Numbered from the stretch's first letter, positions 22,564 to 31,768 are shown. The stretch is DNA of 64,000 bases from Thalassobaculum_A sp040219615 (GCF_040219615.1 NZ_JAVJSE010000002.1:8589-72588); one strand, 5' to 3'. Translations and numbers: made by a program. Notes: generated by a model not told the origin, from the sequence alone.

Positions 22564-23865
22564 TCACTCCTCGGCGGCGGCGCGCTCGGACGGCACGCGC
22601 TCGATGGCGGCACCGCAGGCCGACAGCTTCTCGACCAGCCGGTCGTAGCCGCGGTCCAGATGGTACACCCGATTGACCATGGTGGTGCCGGTCGCGGCCA
22701 ACCCCGCCAGCACCAGCGAGACCGAGGCCCGCAGGTCGGTCGCCATCACCGGGGCGCCGGTCAGCTGCGGCACCCCCCGCACCATCGCCGAGGCGTGGTG
22801 GACGTTGATGTTGGCGCCCATGCGGCCGAGCTCCGGCACGTGCATGAAGCGGTTCTCGAAGATCGTCTCGGTGATCATCGACGCGCCCCGCGAGACCGTC
22901 ATCAGCGCCATGTACTGGGCCTGCAGGTCGGTCGGGAAACCCGGATAGGGCTCGGTCATCATGTCGACGCCGATCACCGGGTCCGGCCCGCGCGCCACCA
23001 GCAGCCCGCCCTCGACCTCCTCGATCCGCAGGCCGGCGTCGGCCAGGGTGTCGACGGCCGAGGCGATCAGCCCGCCGTCGGCGCCTTCCAGCACCACCTC
23101 GCCGCCGGCGATGCCGACCGCGATCGCGTAGGTGCCGGTCTCGATACGGTCGGGAATCACCCGGTGCACTGCCCCGGACAGGGTCTCGCGACCCTGGATC
23201 CGCACGGTGTCGGTGCCCGCGCCCTCGATGGTCGCGCCCATCGCGGTCAGCAGCCGCGCCAGGTCGACGATCTCCGGCTCGCGCGCGGCGTTCACCAGCT
23301 CGGTCTCGCCGGCCGCCAGGGCCGCCGCCATCATCAGGTTCTCGGTGGCGCCGACCGACACGAACGGGAATGCGACGCGGCCGCCCTGCAGCCGGCCCCC
23401 CGGCGTCGACGCCTTGATGTAGCCGTTCTCGATCTCGACCTCGGCGCCGAGGTCGGCCAGGCCCTTGAGATGCAGGTCGACCGGCCGGTTGCCGATCGCG
23501 CAGCCGCCGGGCAGCGACACCGTCGCCTCGCCGAAGCGGGCCAGCAGCGGCCCCAGCACCAGCACCGAGGCGCGCATCTTGCGCACCAGGTCGTAGGGCG
23601 CGACGGTGCTGACGATCTCCTCGGCCGACAGGGTCAGGGTATCGCCGCCGCCGTCAGGCCCGTCCGCGCGGTCGATCCGGACCCCGTGCTGGCGCAGCAG
23701 GTTGGCCATCGAAGCGATGTCGGCCAACCGCGGCACATTGGCCAGCCGTACCGGCTCGGCGCTCAGCAGGCCTGCGGCCATCAGGGGAAGTGCGGCGTTC
23801 TTCGCCCCGCTGATCGGCAGGCGACCGTGGAGCGGACGCCCGCCATGCACGCGAATCTGGTCCAT
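22564..23865 (-). CDS. murA: UDP-N-acetylglucosamine 1-carboxyvinyltransferase
   Basis: The 433-residue enzyme transfers enolpyruvate from PEP to UDP-GlcNAc, the first committed step of peptidoglycan synthesis. LPISGAKNAALPLMAA holds the K-N pair that binds substrate, and SLPGGCAIGNRPVDLHL holds the catalytic cysteine targeted by fosfomycin. The last part, VYHLDRGYDRLVEKL, is also conserved. Length is normal. The ATG at 23865 was chosen because family similarity starts there. Its stop overlaps the DUF2948 start region, so it heads the operon running to yacG. Confidence 0.97.
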   Translation of the reverse strand: MDQIRVHGGRPLHGRLPISGAKNAALPLMAAGLLSAEPVRLANVPRLADIASMANLLRQHGVRIDRADGPDGGGDTLTLSAEEIVSTVAPYDLVRKMRASVLVLGPLLARFGEATVSLPGGCAIGNRPVDLHLKGLADLGAEVEIENGYIKASTPGGRLQGGRVAFPFVSVGATENLMMAAALAAGETELVNAAREPEIVDLARLLTAMGATIEGAGTDTVRIQGRETLSGAVHRVIPDRIETGTYAIAVGIAGGEVVLEGADGGLIASAVDTLADAGLRIEEVEGGLLVARGPDPVIGVDMMTEPYPGFPTDLQAQYMALMTVSRGASMITETIFENRFMHVPELGRMGANINVHHASAMVRGVPQLTGAPVMATDLRASVSLVLAGLAATGTTMVNRVYHLDRGYDRLVEKLSACGAAIERVPSERAAAEE

Positions 23866-23974
23866 GCGGCTCTTGTCTCTCTGCGTTTCATGGGTTGTAG
23901 CGGAGCGTACCCGGCCTCTCAACCGGGAAGCCCAGCCTCCCCCCGCTTTCCGGCGATACCGTGGCGGACAGCCG

Positions 23975-24223
23975 TCAGCTTCCGGGCGGCGACTCGCCGT
24001 CCGGTCCGGCTTTGCGGGCCCTGGCCTGGGCCTTGCGGCGGTGCAGGTTGTCACGGAGCGCGCGGGCACGGCGTTCGGCCGCCGACGGTTCGGCCTCGGG
24101 CTTCGCGCACGACTCGGATCGGGGGGCCGGCGATTCGGCGGACGACGGCGGCTCGCCCGGATTCCCAGTGCTGTCACGCCCCTGCGCCACCCCGGCCTCC
24201 TCTGCTTCGCGCGGCCGCATCAT
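23975..24223 (-). CDS. Small basic hypothetical protein upstream of murA
   Basis: An 82-codon frame begins at tandem ATGs (24223 or 24220). Its N-terminal half is a P/S/E-rich disordered stretch. The C-terminal half, AERRARALRDNLHRRKAQ followed by ARARK, is a basic helix that I recognise as recurring in short alphaproteobacterial proteins near murA (L-R-x-N-L-x-R-R-K-x-Q). No function is known. It is on the murA strand, ending 109 bases upstream of the murA start, and starts 95 bases from tRNA-Thr, which points the other way. Confidence 0.6.
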   Translation of the reverse strand: MMRPREAEEAGVAQGRDSTGNPGEPPSSAESPAPRSESCAKPEAEPSAAERRARALRDNLHRRKAQARARKAGPDGESPPGS

Positions 24224-24318
24224 GACGAGTTCGAGCGGCGGCGAAAACCGCCTTGCGTCGACCGGACCGGTCTGGCATGTATGCGCGCCTCGCGGACGGC
24301 CACCGTCCCGCATCCGGC

Positions 24319-24393
<75 letters not shown>

Positions 24394-24434
24394 TTCCCAC
24401 CGAAAACCTGAAAGACCGGTCGCAGCCCTGCCGG

Positions 24435-26780
24435 TCAGCGCGTCGCCGTTCCGGTCACTTCCATTCGAGTCGGCACGGTCGGCGTCGCGAACCGCCCGAC
24501 GTGATAGGCATGGCACTGGGTGCAGGTGTCGCCGGTCCGGCCGGGGGCATGACATTCGGCACAGGTCGCCACGGTCGGCGGTGCGAAACCCGCAATCACC
24601 CCGTGGTGCGGGTCGCCGGCCCGGTACTGGTCCTGGAACGCGTTCGTGGACCCGCCGGCGAACGGCCGGACGACCGCGTGGCAGGTCTGGCAGCCGGACT
24701 CCGCGACCAGGCTGAAATGCGGTTCGTGCGAGAACCGGACGAAGTCGCGCCGGGCCGGGTCGTCTTGCGCCGGCAACCAGTTCACGACAGCGGTGCCCGA
24801 TCGCGGCCGGTCGACGCTGTGACACTTAAGGCACGCGCCGGGCGCCCGCGGGCTGTCGAAGACAGCCATCAGGCGATTGCTCTCGTCCGACGGCTCGGCC
24901 GCCGCGATGTCCAGCCAGGCCCGCAGGAACGGGTCGGCATGCCCGGTCGGCCGGTAGAGCAGCGCGAACTCATCGCGATACCAGCCACCGCCCGCCATCC
25001 ATTCCTCGGCCGGCACCTTCGGCTCGACCATGCTCGGCGCCGGCGGGGCCAATGCCGCCTGCGACGGCGGCGGCGCCACCGGCGCGGCGAGCGGGTCCGG
25101 GACTTCGGCGAAGGGGGCGAGGATGTCCGACTGATCCGCCGCAGCCGGCCCTTCCAATGACGGCGCCAGGATGTCCGACCGGTCGATCGGGGCCGACCCG
25201 CCCGGTCGCGGCGCCAGGATGTCCGACCGGTCCGTCGGGGCCGTCTGCGGGGCCTTCGCCGCCGTCCCCGCCGGCCCGGGCAAGGCCTCCGGCACAGCCG
25301 GCAGGCCACTCGCGAGGTCGTCGGCCAGATGCGGGAACCAGTCGCGGGTCGCGGCCAGCAGGACTTCCCGGGGCATGTGGCCGAGCAGCGCACCGGGCGA
25401 CGCGGCCCCGCCATCGGCCGGCGGCATCTCCAGGGCGACACCTGACAGCCGGGCCGCGGCAGCGTCGACGCCGCCGGCCAACAGGTCGCCGACCAGCCGC
25501 TTGACCGCCATCGCCAGGTCCGCGGCCGCCCGCATCTGGTCGGGATCGGCCGTGCGAAGGTCGAGCAGGTCGACGCCGTCGAGCCGGCGCAGGGCCGCGG
25601 CCGCATCGTCGTCGCGGTCCAGCATCCGCCGCATGAACGGCGTCACGGGTTCCTCCGACCAGCGCGGCCAGTCGCCGATGTCGATGCCGCGCGCCTCGAA
25701 CTCCCGGACATCGAGCCCGGGCACGGCGAGGAACGCGACGCCCTTGGCCCCGACCAGCCGGGTGCCGGCCACCTCGTCGCCATGACAGGTGCCGCACATG
25801 GGCTCGAAGCGCCGGACGGCCATGAAGCGTCCGTCCGCCTCCGCGACGTGGCAGTCGGTACAGTTGGACGGCGCCTTGTCCCGGCTGTCGGGCTCGCTGA
25901 AGTGGCGGTCCAGATGCGCGGCGTGGTCGAAACCGATACGCTGGCGCCGGTCGAACAGCGTGGCCCCGAACGGCGGATGGCCGTCGCCGAAGGAGTCGAA
26001 CTTGACGGCATGGCAGGCCTGGCATGCGCCGGCCGGAATCCGCGTCAGGTCGGCGCCGACGCCCTGGTGCTCGCGATGGCAGGTCGAGCATCCGACGGCC
26101 GCCGATTCCGAACCGGGCTGCCCGAACAGCCAGGATGCCAGGGCGAGTTCGACCGGTGGCGGCGTGTCGTGCGGTCGCCGCTCGGCGTTTCGGGTCACCG
26201 CCGCAAGGGCTGCCGCCGGTCGCGAGTGCGGCCGCTCGGCATGCGGCCCGAGGTCATGGCAGCTGTGGCAGGCGCGGTCGCCATGCCCGGGATCGGACAG
26301 GCCGAACGCGGCCTTCACCCAACCCGCCGGCCCGTCGGCGAAGCCCTGGTGGCAGCCGGCGCACCCGCCGGTCACGCTGTGCTGGAAGGTCAGCGGCCCG
26401 GGCGACAGCAGGGTCTCGCGGGTCGATCCCTGAACCGCGATCAGCACCAGTCCGATCACCGCCACCACGACCATCCGGGTGATCCGGCGGCGCAGCGCCA
26501 GCAGGTTGCGGACCGGGGTGCAGGGTGGACGCCGGGTGCCGCAGCCGCCGTCCGGCGCCGGGCCGTCGGCACAGGGTCCGCCGGCGCCGGCCGGCCGGGT
26601 GCAGTGCCAGCGGTCGCCGCGCCGCAACGGCGCGCAGTCCGCGGCACCTCGACACCGCCCCCGGGCGTCGGGCCCGCGCGGACATGGCGCGCCCTCGGCC
26701 AGCCGGCCGCAACGCCAGGGCCGGTCAGGGCGGTCGTAGCCGACGGCCGCTCCTTGCGGTCCGGTACCGGCCGCCGTCAC
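24435..26780 (-). CDS. Membrane-tethered decaheme c-type cytochrome with cytosolic eight-Cys domain
   Basis: The 781-residue protein has three parts. Residues 1-100 form a Cys-rich cytosolic domain built of two repeats, C24/C33/C43/C49 and C60/C70/C80/C87, each starting W-x-C and containing PC-x2-GP. One membrane segment follows (about 103-117). The remainder is periplasmic with ten CXXCH heme sites: CAGCH, CHSCH, CSTCH, CQACH, CTDCH, CGTCH, CLKCH, CQTCH, CAECH and CTQCH. A proline-rich linker between hemes 6 and 7 carries three SDILAP repeats, 16 residues apart. The start is GTG at 26780, overlapping the upstream stop as GTGA. It is last in the operon and probably the exit point of the membrane subunit. 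Confidence 0.85.
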   Translation of the reverse strand: MTAAGTGPQGAAVGYDRPDRPWRCGRLAEGAPCPRGPDARGRCRGAADCAPLRRGDRWHCTRPAGAGGPCADGPAPDGGCGTRRPPCTPVRNLLALRRRITRMVVVAVIGLVLIAVQGSTRETLLSPGPLTFQHSVTGGCAGCHQGFADGPAGWVKAAFGLSDPGHGDRACHSCHDLGPHAERPHSRPAAALAAVTRNAERRPHDTPPPVELALASWLFGQPGSESAAVGCSTCHREHQGVGADLTRIPAGACQACHAVKFDSFGDGHPPFGATLFDRRQRIGFDHAAHLDRHFSEPDSRDKAPSNCTDCHVAEADGRFMAVRRFEPMCGTCHGDEVAGTRLVGAKGVAFLAVPGLDVREFEARGIDIGDWPRWSEEPVTPFMRRMLDRDDDAAAALRRLDGVDLLDLRTADPDQMRAAADLAMAVKRLVGDLLAGGVDAAAARLSGVALEMPPADGGAASPGALLGHMPREVLLAATRDWFPHLADDLASGLPAVPEALPGPAGTAAKAPQTAPTDRSDILAPRPGGSAPIDRSDILAPSLEGPAAADQSDILAPFAEVPDPLAAPVAPPPSQAALAPPAPSMVEPKVPAEEWMAGGGWYRDEFALLYRPTGHADPFLRAWLDIAAAEPSDESNRLMAVFDSPRAPGACLKCHSVDRPRSGTAVVNWLPAQDDPARRDFVRFSHEPHFSLVAESGCQTCHAVVRPFAGGSTNAFQDQYRAGDPHHGVIAGFAPPTVATCAECHAPGRTGDTCTQCHAYHVGRFATPTVPTRMEVTGTATR

Positions 26781-27613
26781 GGCGTCCCGATCTCGAACGC
26801 ATAGGCCAGGACCGCGTGGACCGCGGCCAGGACCAGCAGGGCGTAGGCGAGCGGGACATGCACGAACAGCCACAGCCGAAGAGCGCTCTGCGCCGCCCTC
26901 TGGTGGTCGAGATCATCCTTGGCGACCACCAGTTCGACGATCCGCGCCAGGGTCGTCCGCCCATGATCGTCGAGGTACCGGTTCAGCGAGTCGATCTGCT
27001 GCAGCCGCCGCCGCAGGTGGCCGCGATAGCCGGTCAGGTGCCCGAGCTGATTCCGTGGCCGTTCGAAGAAGTCGCGCAGTTCCTTGTGGTAATAGTCGGC
27101 GATCGTCACCGACCGACCGTCCTGCGCCGACTGCAGCGCCAGTGACTGCGCCTCGGCGGCAAGCGCTGCCCGCTGGACCGGGAGCAGTTCGTACAGTTCC
27201 CGGTGGCCATGCGACCCCATGCGGCTCGGCAGCAGGCGGCTGAGCCAGATCCCGACGGTACCGCTGACCGCGACCGCCACGAACGGCAGCCACAGCGCGG
27301 TCTCGAACGGACCGTCCGGCAGGCCGAACCGGGTGTGCGTCAGAAACGCCGCGACCGCGAACCAGCCGGCATAGATGTGCAGCTGCTGCCAACCGGCCGC
27401 CGATCCGAGCGGCAGTACCGGGACGCGCTTGCGCAACTCGAAGGCCGCCAGACCGACGATCAGCAGCAGCAAGAGCCAGCCCGACGCGAACCGGGTATCG
27501 CGCAGGGCGATCTCGCCCAGCCGGGTTCCGGCCACGAGAACAGCCACCGCCACGGCAACCGCGGCGGTGTTGCGCAGCCGTCGCCCGGTCAGCGCCGTCA
27601 GCGGTGCAGCCAT
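26777..27613 (-). CDS. Membrane cytochrome b-like subunit with two H-x13-H helices
   Basis: The 278-residue integral membrane protein has five predicted helices. Two carry a pair of histidines exactly 13 residues apart: HIYAGWFAVAAFLTH (helix 3) and HVPLAYALLVLAAVH (helix 5). That spacing is the classic bis-histidine arrangement for two b hemes in a helix bundle. A charged helical stretch of about 110 residues lies between helices 4 and 5. I do not recognise a named family; it is likely a cytochrome-b561-like or ferric-reductase-like electron carrier. The ATG at 27613 overlaps the FeS gene by 16 bases and the stop overlaps the decaheme gene start. Confidence 0.75.
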   Translation of the reverse strand: MAAPLTALTGRRLRNTAAVAVAVAVLVAGTRLGEIALRDTRFASGWLLLLLIVGLAAFELRKRVPVLPLGSAAGWQQLHIYAGWFAVAAFLTHTRFGLPDGPFETALWLPFVAVAVSGTVGIWLSRLLPSRMGSHGHRELYELLPVQRAALAAEAQSLALQSAQDGRSVTIADYYHKELRDFFERPRNQLGHLTGYRGHLRRRLQQIDSLNRYLDDHGRTTLARIVELVVAKDDLDHQRAAQSALRLWLFVHVPLAYALLVLAAVHAVLAYAFEIGTP

Positions 27614-29295
27614 GCCGCCAGCCCTCCAGGCTCGCTCATGTCCAGCCGGACCAGCGCGTCGTTCGGACAGGCGCGCTGGCAGGCGGGCCCGCCCCACTGC
27701 CCGGCACACATGTCGCACTTGGTCGCGCGCCGGATGCCGGCCCCGGTGTCCCGGTCGACGATCGGATTGCCGTCGCGGTCGCCGATCTCGACCATCACGA
27801 TGTTGTCGTAGGGGCAGCTGTGGGCGCAGGTGCCGCAGCCGATGCAGGTGGCGTCGTTGATCTGCACGTCGCCCGACGACGGGTCGCGGTGGATGGCGCC
27901 GGTCGGACAGCCGATAAGGCAGACCGCGTCGACGCAATGCATGCAGGCGTGCGCGACCATCAGGTCGCCGTTGGCCGGACCGCGCCGCACGAACCGCGGG
28001 TTGCCGTCATGGGTCGCGGCGCAGGCCCGCACGCAGTCGTCGCAGCCGGTGCAGCGATCCAGGTCGATCAGCATCGACCTGCGGCCGTTGATGATCCGCT
28101 CGTCGATCAGGAAGTCGACAAGCGGCTGCTCGATGCCGGTGTCGCTCTCGTCGCGCTGCCACGCGGGGGTCGACGGCGCCGCCGCCGGCATCGGCTCCGG
28201 CAGCAGCCCGGCGGGGGCATTCGGCAGGACGTGGCGTTCCATGATCACCGCCGGGACCCGCAGGATGTCGATGTAGCCGATCGCCCGCAGGCTGTAGCGC
28301 AGCGGCACCGGCGCGTCGCCGCGCCATTGCCGGACCAGTTCCTCGAGGCCGAAGACGTCGTTCGAGCGCACGTAGCCGACTGTGCGGTGGCCGTGGTCCA
28401 GACTCTCGGTGACCCGCGCGAAGCCGGCGCGCACCATGATCAGGTCGTCGGCCAGGCTGCCCTCCTCGGCGATCACGGGCTCGCCGGCCAGGGTCCCGCC
28501 GGCATGCGGTCCCGGCAGATCGCCGGTCGGGAACAGCTCCTGGTCGCCATGGTTCTCGAAGCGTACCGTCGGCGCGATCCGGGCCATTGTCTCGTCGTCG
28601 AGATGCGCGAACAACGGGCTCTCGGACAGGTGCGCGAGCAGGCTGCGCGTCCGGTGCAGGCGGTCGATCGTCGCCCGCAGTCCCGGGTCGCGGGCTCGCA
28701 GGTCCCGCAACCCCTGCCAGCGCAGTTCCACAAGTTCGCAGTCCGTCTCCGCGAACACCGTCGCGGTGCGCGGGGTCCGCGACAGCGCCGAGATTTCGCC
28801 GAACACGTCGCCCGGGCCGAGCGGGATGGTCGGGTGGTCCGCCATCGTCCGCTCGACGTCCGGCAGGTAGCTGCGGACCCGGTCGGCGCGCAGGTGGACC
28901 GGGGCGCCGCCGGCGCCGACCCGGCGGGTCTCGATCTCGGACGGATTGCGCCACAGCTGGGCCACCGCCTGCCAGAGCGATCGGCGCGGCCGCTGGGCCG
29001 GCCGGCCGAGGCCCGGGGCGTCGGCGTACAGCACGCAGACCGAGCCCGACAGGATCACGAACACGGAGTTCCCGTAGTCGCCCTCGCGGACCACGATGTC
29101 GCCGCGCTGGCAGCGATCGATCCGCGCGTCGTTGCGGACGATGTCCCGCAACGGCATCCCGGGGGGAAACCGCTCGGGATCCAGGTCGCGGAAAACCGGC
29201 GCCGCCAGAATGCGGTCGATGTCGCGCGTGGCGAGATCCGCGTCGAACGGATTGTCCCAGCGGCGGGGTCGGCTGATCGATGTGGTCTGGGCCAA
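27598..29295 (-). CDS. Fusion of two cyclic-nucleotide-binding-like domains and a four-cluster ferredoxin
   Basis: The 565-residue protein has no signal peptide and should be cytosolic. Residues about 40-230 form a CRP-like cNMP-binding domain with a phosphate-binding cassette, FGEISALSRTPRTATV, that keeps the key E and R; a 50-residue insert interrupts it. A second cNMP-like domain (about 235-390) lacks the R. The C-terminal 160 residues hold four cysteine sets (CTGCDDCVRAC, CMHCVDAVCLIGC, CIGCGTCAHSC and C-x2-C-x8-C-x3-C), as in DmsB/NrfC-type [4Fe-4S] electron carriers. The start is TTG at 29295, eight bases after gggaga. It could feed electrons to the b subunit under nucleotide control; that is inference. 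Confidence 0.85.
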   Translation of the reverse strand: MAQTTSISRPRRWDNPFDADLATRDIDRILAAPVFRDLDPERFPPGMPLRDIVRNDARIDRCQRGDIVVREGDYGNSVFVILSGSVCVLYADAPGLGRPAQRPRRSLWQAVAQLWRNPSEIETRRVGAGGAPVHLRADRVRSYLPDVERTMADHPTIPLGPGDVFGEISALSRTPRTATVFAETDCELVELRWQGLRDLRARDPGLRATIDRLHRTRSLLAHLSESPLFAHLDDETMARIAPTVRFENHGDQELFPTGDLPGPHAGGTLAGEPVIAEEGSLADDLIMVRAGFARVTESLDHGHRTVGYVRSNDVFGLEELVRQWRGDAPVPLRYSLRAIGYIDILRVPAVIMERHVLPNAPAGLLPEPMPAAAPSTPAWQRDESDTGIEQPLVDFLIDERIINGRRSMLIDLDRCTGCDDCVRACAATHDGNPRFVRRGPANGDLMVAHACMHCVDAVCLIGCPTGAIHRDPSSGDVQINDATCIGCGTCAHSCPYDNIVMVEIGDRDGNPIVDRDTGAGIRRATKCDMCAGQWGGPACQRACPNDALVRLDMSEPGGLAAWLHR

Positions 29296-29351
29296 CGCGG
29301 AATCTCCCGTTGCCGGACTGCCGACAGCGGCGGGCGGGCCCCGCCGCCCCG

Positions 29352-30389
29352 TCAGCGCGCCGGCTTGCCCTTGTAGGCCGACTCGGGCGGCAGCACCCCG
29401 TCGATGGCGCCGAACGTGCTGCCGTCGTACTTCTCGACGATCTTCCGCGTGACCGCACCCACCTCGTCGGCCGCAGCCGACAGGGCGGCCTCGTTGTTCA
29501 GCTTCAGCCCGGCGCTGTTGGCCGCCGTCGAGATCTGTTTCAGCTCGTCGATCTTCAGGTAGCCGTACAACGCGTCGACGGCCTGGCGCGCGGCCTGGGC
29601 ACGCTTCGCCATCGCCACAGCGTAGCCGGCGCGCTCGGTGGCCTTGCCGACCGCACGCAGGGAGGTCTCGAGCTCGACCGCCCGCCCGACCACGAACATC
29701 AGGCGCTTGGTCTCCCGGGACGCCGGCTCGTTGATCGCCCCCTTGTTGTACCAGAGGTTGTGGCGAACCTCGCCCTGCGACCAGGCGACCAGCTCGAACG
29801 GGCTCCCGGCCCTGTGTCCACCGGTGTTGACCAGCTTTTCCTGGGGCACGACGTGGCAGGAGAAGCAGTTCTTCGCCCACCGGTACATGTCCTTCGGCCG
29901 GATCATGCCGGCCGCCTCCGACTTCTCCCAGCGAGTGGCGATCTCGGCGGGCGTCTCCTGGCCTTCCTTCTTGCCGCTGAAGCCGCTGTGGATCGGCTGC
30001 CAGACACTGGCCGGGCCGTGGCAGGATTCACAGGACACGCCGGCGATCGCCTCGCGGCCGCCACCCTCGGTCGCAACCGTCGTGAAGTGACAGTCGAGGC
30101 ACAGGCTCTCGGACTTGATCCGACGCATACCCATGCGTTCGGCGATCTGGTTCGCCTCCTTCGAGCGGGTCAGGTCGGTGAACAGGGCATGGTGCGTGGT
30201 TCCCTTCCACACCTCGGTCTCGGCCTTGTGGCACTCCGCGCACTTGGTCGGGCCGATGACCTTGAAACGATCCCCATCGCCTTGCGCCAGCGCCGTCCCG
30301 GGGCCGGTGAACAGACAGACGGCGAGCACCAGGGCCGCGATCGCCGCCGCCGTCGAGTTCTCAAGCTGCCGGTTCATGCCTTCCCGCAT
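29352..30389 (-). CDS. Tetraheme c-type cytochrome, cytochrome c554 family
   Basis: The 345-residue exported protein has a signal peptide (hydrophobic AAAIAALVLAVCLFTG, cleavage near ALA-Q) and four CXXCH motifs in its first two thirds: CAECH, CLDCH, CESCH and CFSCH. The order and surroundings (TKCAECHKAETEVWK, GVSCESCHGPAS) match the cytochrome c554 family, tetraheme periplasmic electron carriers known from nitrifiers. The C-terminal third is heme-free and helical. The ATG at 30389 follows gggagatttgaacg. It lies between the flavin reductase and the cNMP/FeS gene, and probably shuttles electrons in the periplasm. Confidence 0.88.
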   Translation of the reverse strand: MREGMNRQLENSTAAAIAALVLAVCLFTGPGTALAQGDGDRFKVIGPTKCAECHKAETEVWKGTTHHALFTDLTRSKEANQIAERMGMRRIKSESLCLDCHFTTVATEGGGREAIAGVSCESCHGPASVWQPIHSGFSGKKEGQETPAEIATRWEKSEAAGMIRPKDMYRWAKNCFSCHVVPQEKLVNTGGHRAGSPFELVAWSQGEVRHNLWYNKGAINEPASRETKRLMFVVGRAVELETSLRAVGKATERAGYAVAMAKRAQAARQAVDALYGYLKIDELKQISTAANSAGLKLNNEAALSAAADEVGAVTRKIVEKYDGSTFGAIDGVLPPESAYKGKPAR

Positions 30390-30478
30390 CGTTCAAATCT
30401 CCCAGGTCGTCGTTGTCTCGTGATCAGGCGCTACCCCGCACGGCGAGCCATCCGCTCCAACCGCTCGCAAGCTCGTGC

Positions 30479-31735
30479 TCATCCGTCCAGGACGAGCCGG
30501 CTCGTCGGGACGGCCATGCATGCGAGGCAGGTACCCGGCTCAGGCGTCACGACCGGCTGCACGACATAGTCGACGACACCATCCTTGATGGCAACCACAC
30601 AGGTCCCGCAATGACCGGCCCGGCAGCCGCTCTCTAGAGCGACCCCGTTGCGCTCCGCCAGGTCGAGAATCGAGCCCAGGCTGCCGTCCCACGCCAGGGT
30701 CTTCCCCGACCGGTCGAACACCACCTCGACCCCGCTCGCCGCGACCGGTCTGCCGGACGGCTGCCGCCGCACCGTCGCGGCACCGAACGCCTCGACCCGG
30801 ATGTCCTCCGGCGGCACCCCCCAGGCCCGCAGGTCGGCCGTCACGGTCTCCATCATCGGCGCCGGCCCGCAGACGTAGAACGCGTAGTTGTTCGACGGCA
30901 GGTGCGCCTTCAGTAGATCGACATCGATTCGGCCGGGACGGTCGAAGTGCTCCCCCTGGACGCATTCCGCCGTCGGATCGCTGTAGCAGGTTACCGTCCG
31001 CAAGGCCGGGTAGAGCCGGCGCAGGTCCGCCAGATGCGCGGCGAAGGCATGCTGCCCCCGGTTCCGCACCCCATAGAACAGCCAGACGTCGCGTTCCCCT
31101 GGGCCGGTGCACACGGCGTTCAGCATGCTGAGCAACGGGGTGATTCCGATGCCGCCGGCGATCAGCACCACCGGGCGGTCCGCCGCCGGGTCGCACACGA
31201 AGACGCCGGCCGGCGCCCCCGCGTCCAGGATGTCGCCCTCCTGGACCGTGTCGTTGAAGTAGGACGATACCAGGCCCGGACCGCAGTCCGCTCCGGAAGG
31301 CGGACCGAGCTTCTTGACGCTGATCCGGTAGCGATCGCCCTGGCCGGGCGCATCGGACAGGGAGTAGCAACGGATCAGCGGCTTCGGATGATCCGGGACC
31401 CGGACCTGGAACGTCAGGTACTGGCCGGGCTGATAGGGCGGCAGGGGCCGGCCGTTATGGGCCGCCAGTTCGAGCGAATGGACGCCCTCCGCCTCGCGAA
31501 TCTTGCGGATCACCTTGAGCTTGCGGTAGCCGCTCCAGGTGTTGACGGCCCGGTCGCGCTCGACCTCGGCCCGGCGCAGCGACAGCTCCAGCCGGCGCTC
31601 GAACAGCTTCGATTCGGCGGCGAGGCTGCGGCGCTCCAGGGCACCGCGGCGCCAGGTTCCGGCCAGCCCGACCGCGGCCTCGGCCAGGGTGCCCGCCACG
31701 ATCGCGTAGCCGACCGCTTCCAGCATGCCGATCAT
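30479..31735 (-). CDS. Membrane-anchored FAD/NAD(P)H reductase with 2Fe-2S domain
   Basis: The 418-residue protein starts with one membrane helix (residues about 4-25) and a charged helical linker. It continues as a ferredoxin-NADP-reductase-type module: FAD-binding RCYSLSD and NAD(P)H-binding GGIGITPLLSML, ending CGPAPMME. The C-terminal plant-type 2Fe-2S ferredoxin has CRAGHCGTC and a distal CLAC. The layout resembles Hmp/Hcr-type reductases with an added anchor. It would move electrons between NAD(P)H and a membrane partner. It lies 33 bases after the porin and 89 before the tetraheme gene on the same strand. Confidence 0.9.
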   Translation of the reverse strand: MIGMLEAVGYAIVAGTLAEAAVGLAGTWRRGALERRSLAAESKLFERRLELSLRRAEVERDRAVNTWSGYRKLKVIRKIREAEGVHSLELAAHNGRPLPPYQPGQYLTFQVRVPDHPKPLIRCYSLSDAPGQGDRYRISVKKLGPPSGADCGPGLVSSYFNDTVQEGDILDAGAPAGVFVCDPAADRPVVLIAGGIGITPLLSMLNAVCTGPGERDVWLFYGVRNRGQHAFAAHLADLRRLYPALRTVTCYSDPTAECVQGEHFDRPGRIDVDLLKAHLPSNNYAFYVCGPAPMMETVTADLRAWGVPPEDIRVEAFGAATVRRQPSGRPVAASGVEVVFDRSGKTLAWDGSLGSILDLAERNGVALESGCRAGHCGTCVVAIKDGVVDYVVQPVVTPEPGTCLACMAVPTSRLVLDG

Positions 31736-31768
31736 GGGGAGTCCTCCATGGTGGGCGCGGCGATCCGG

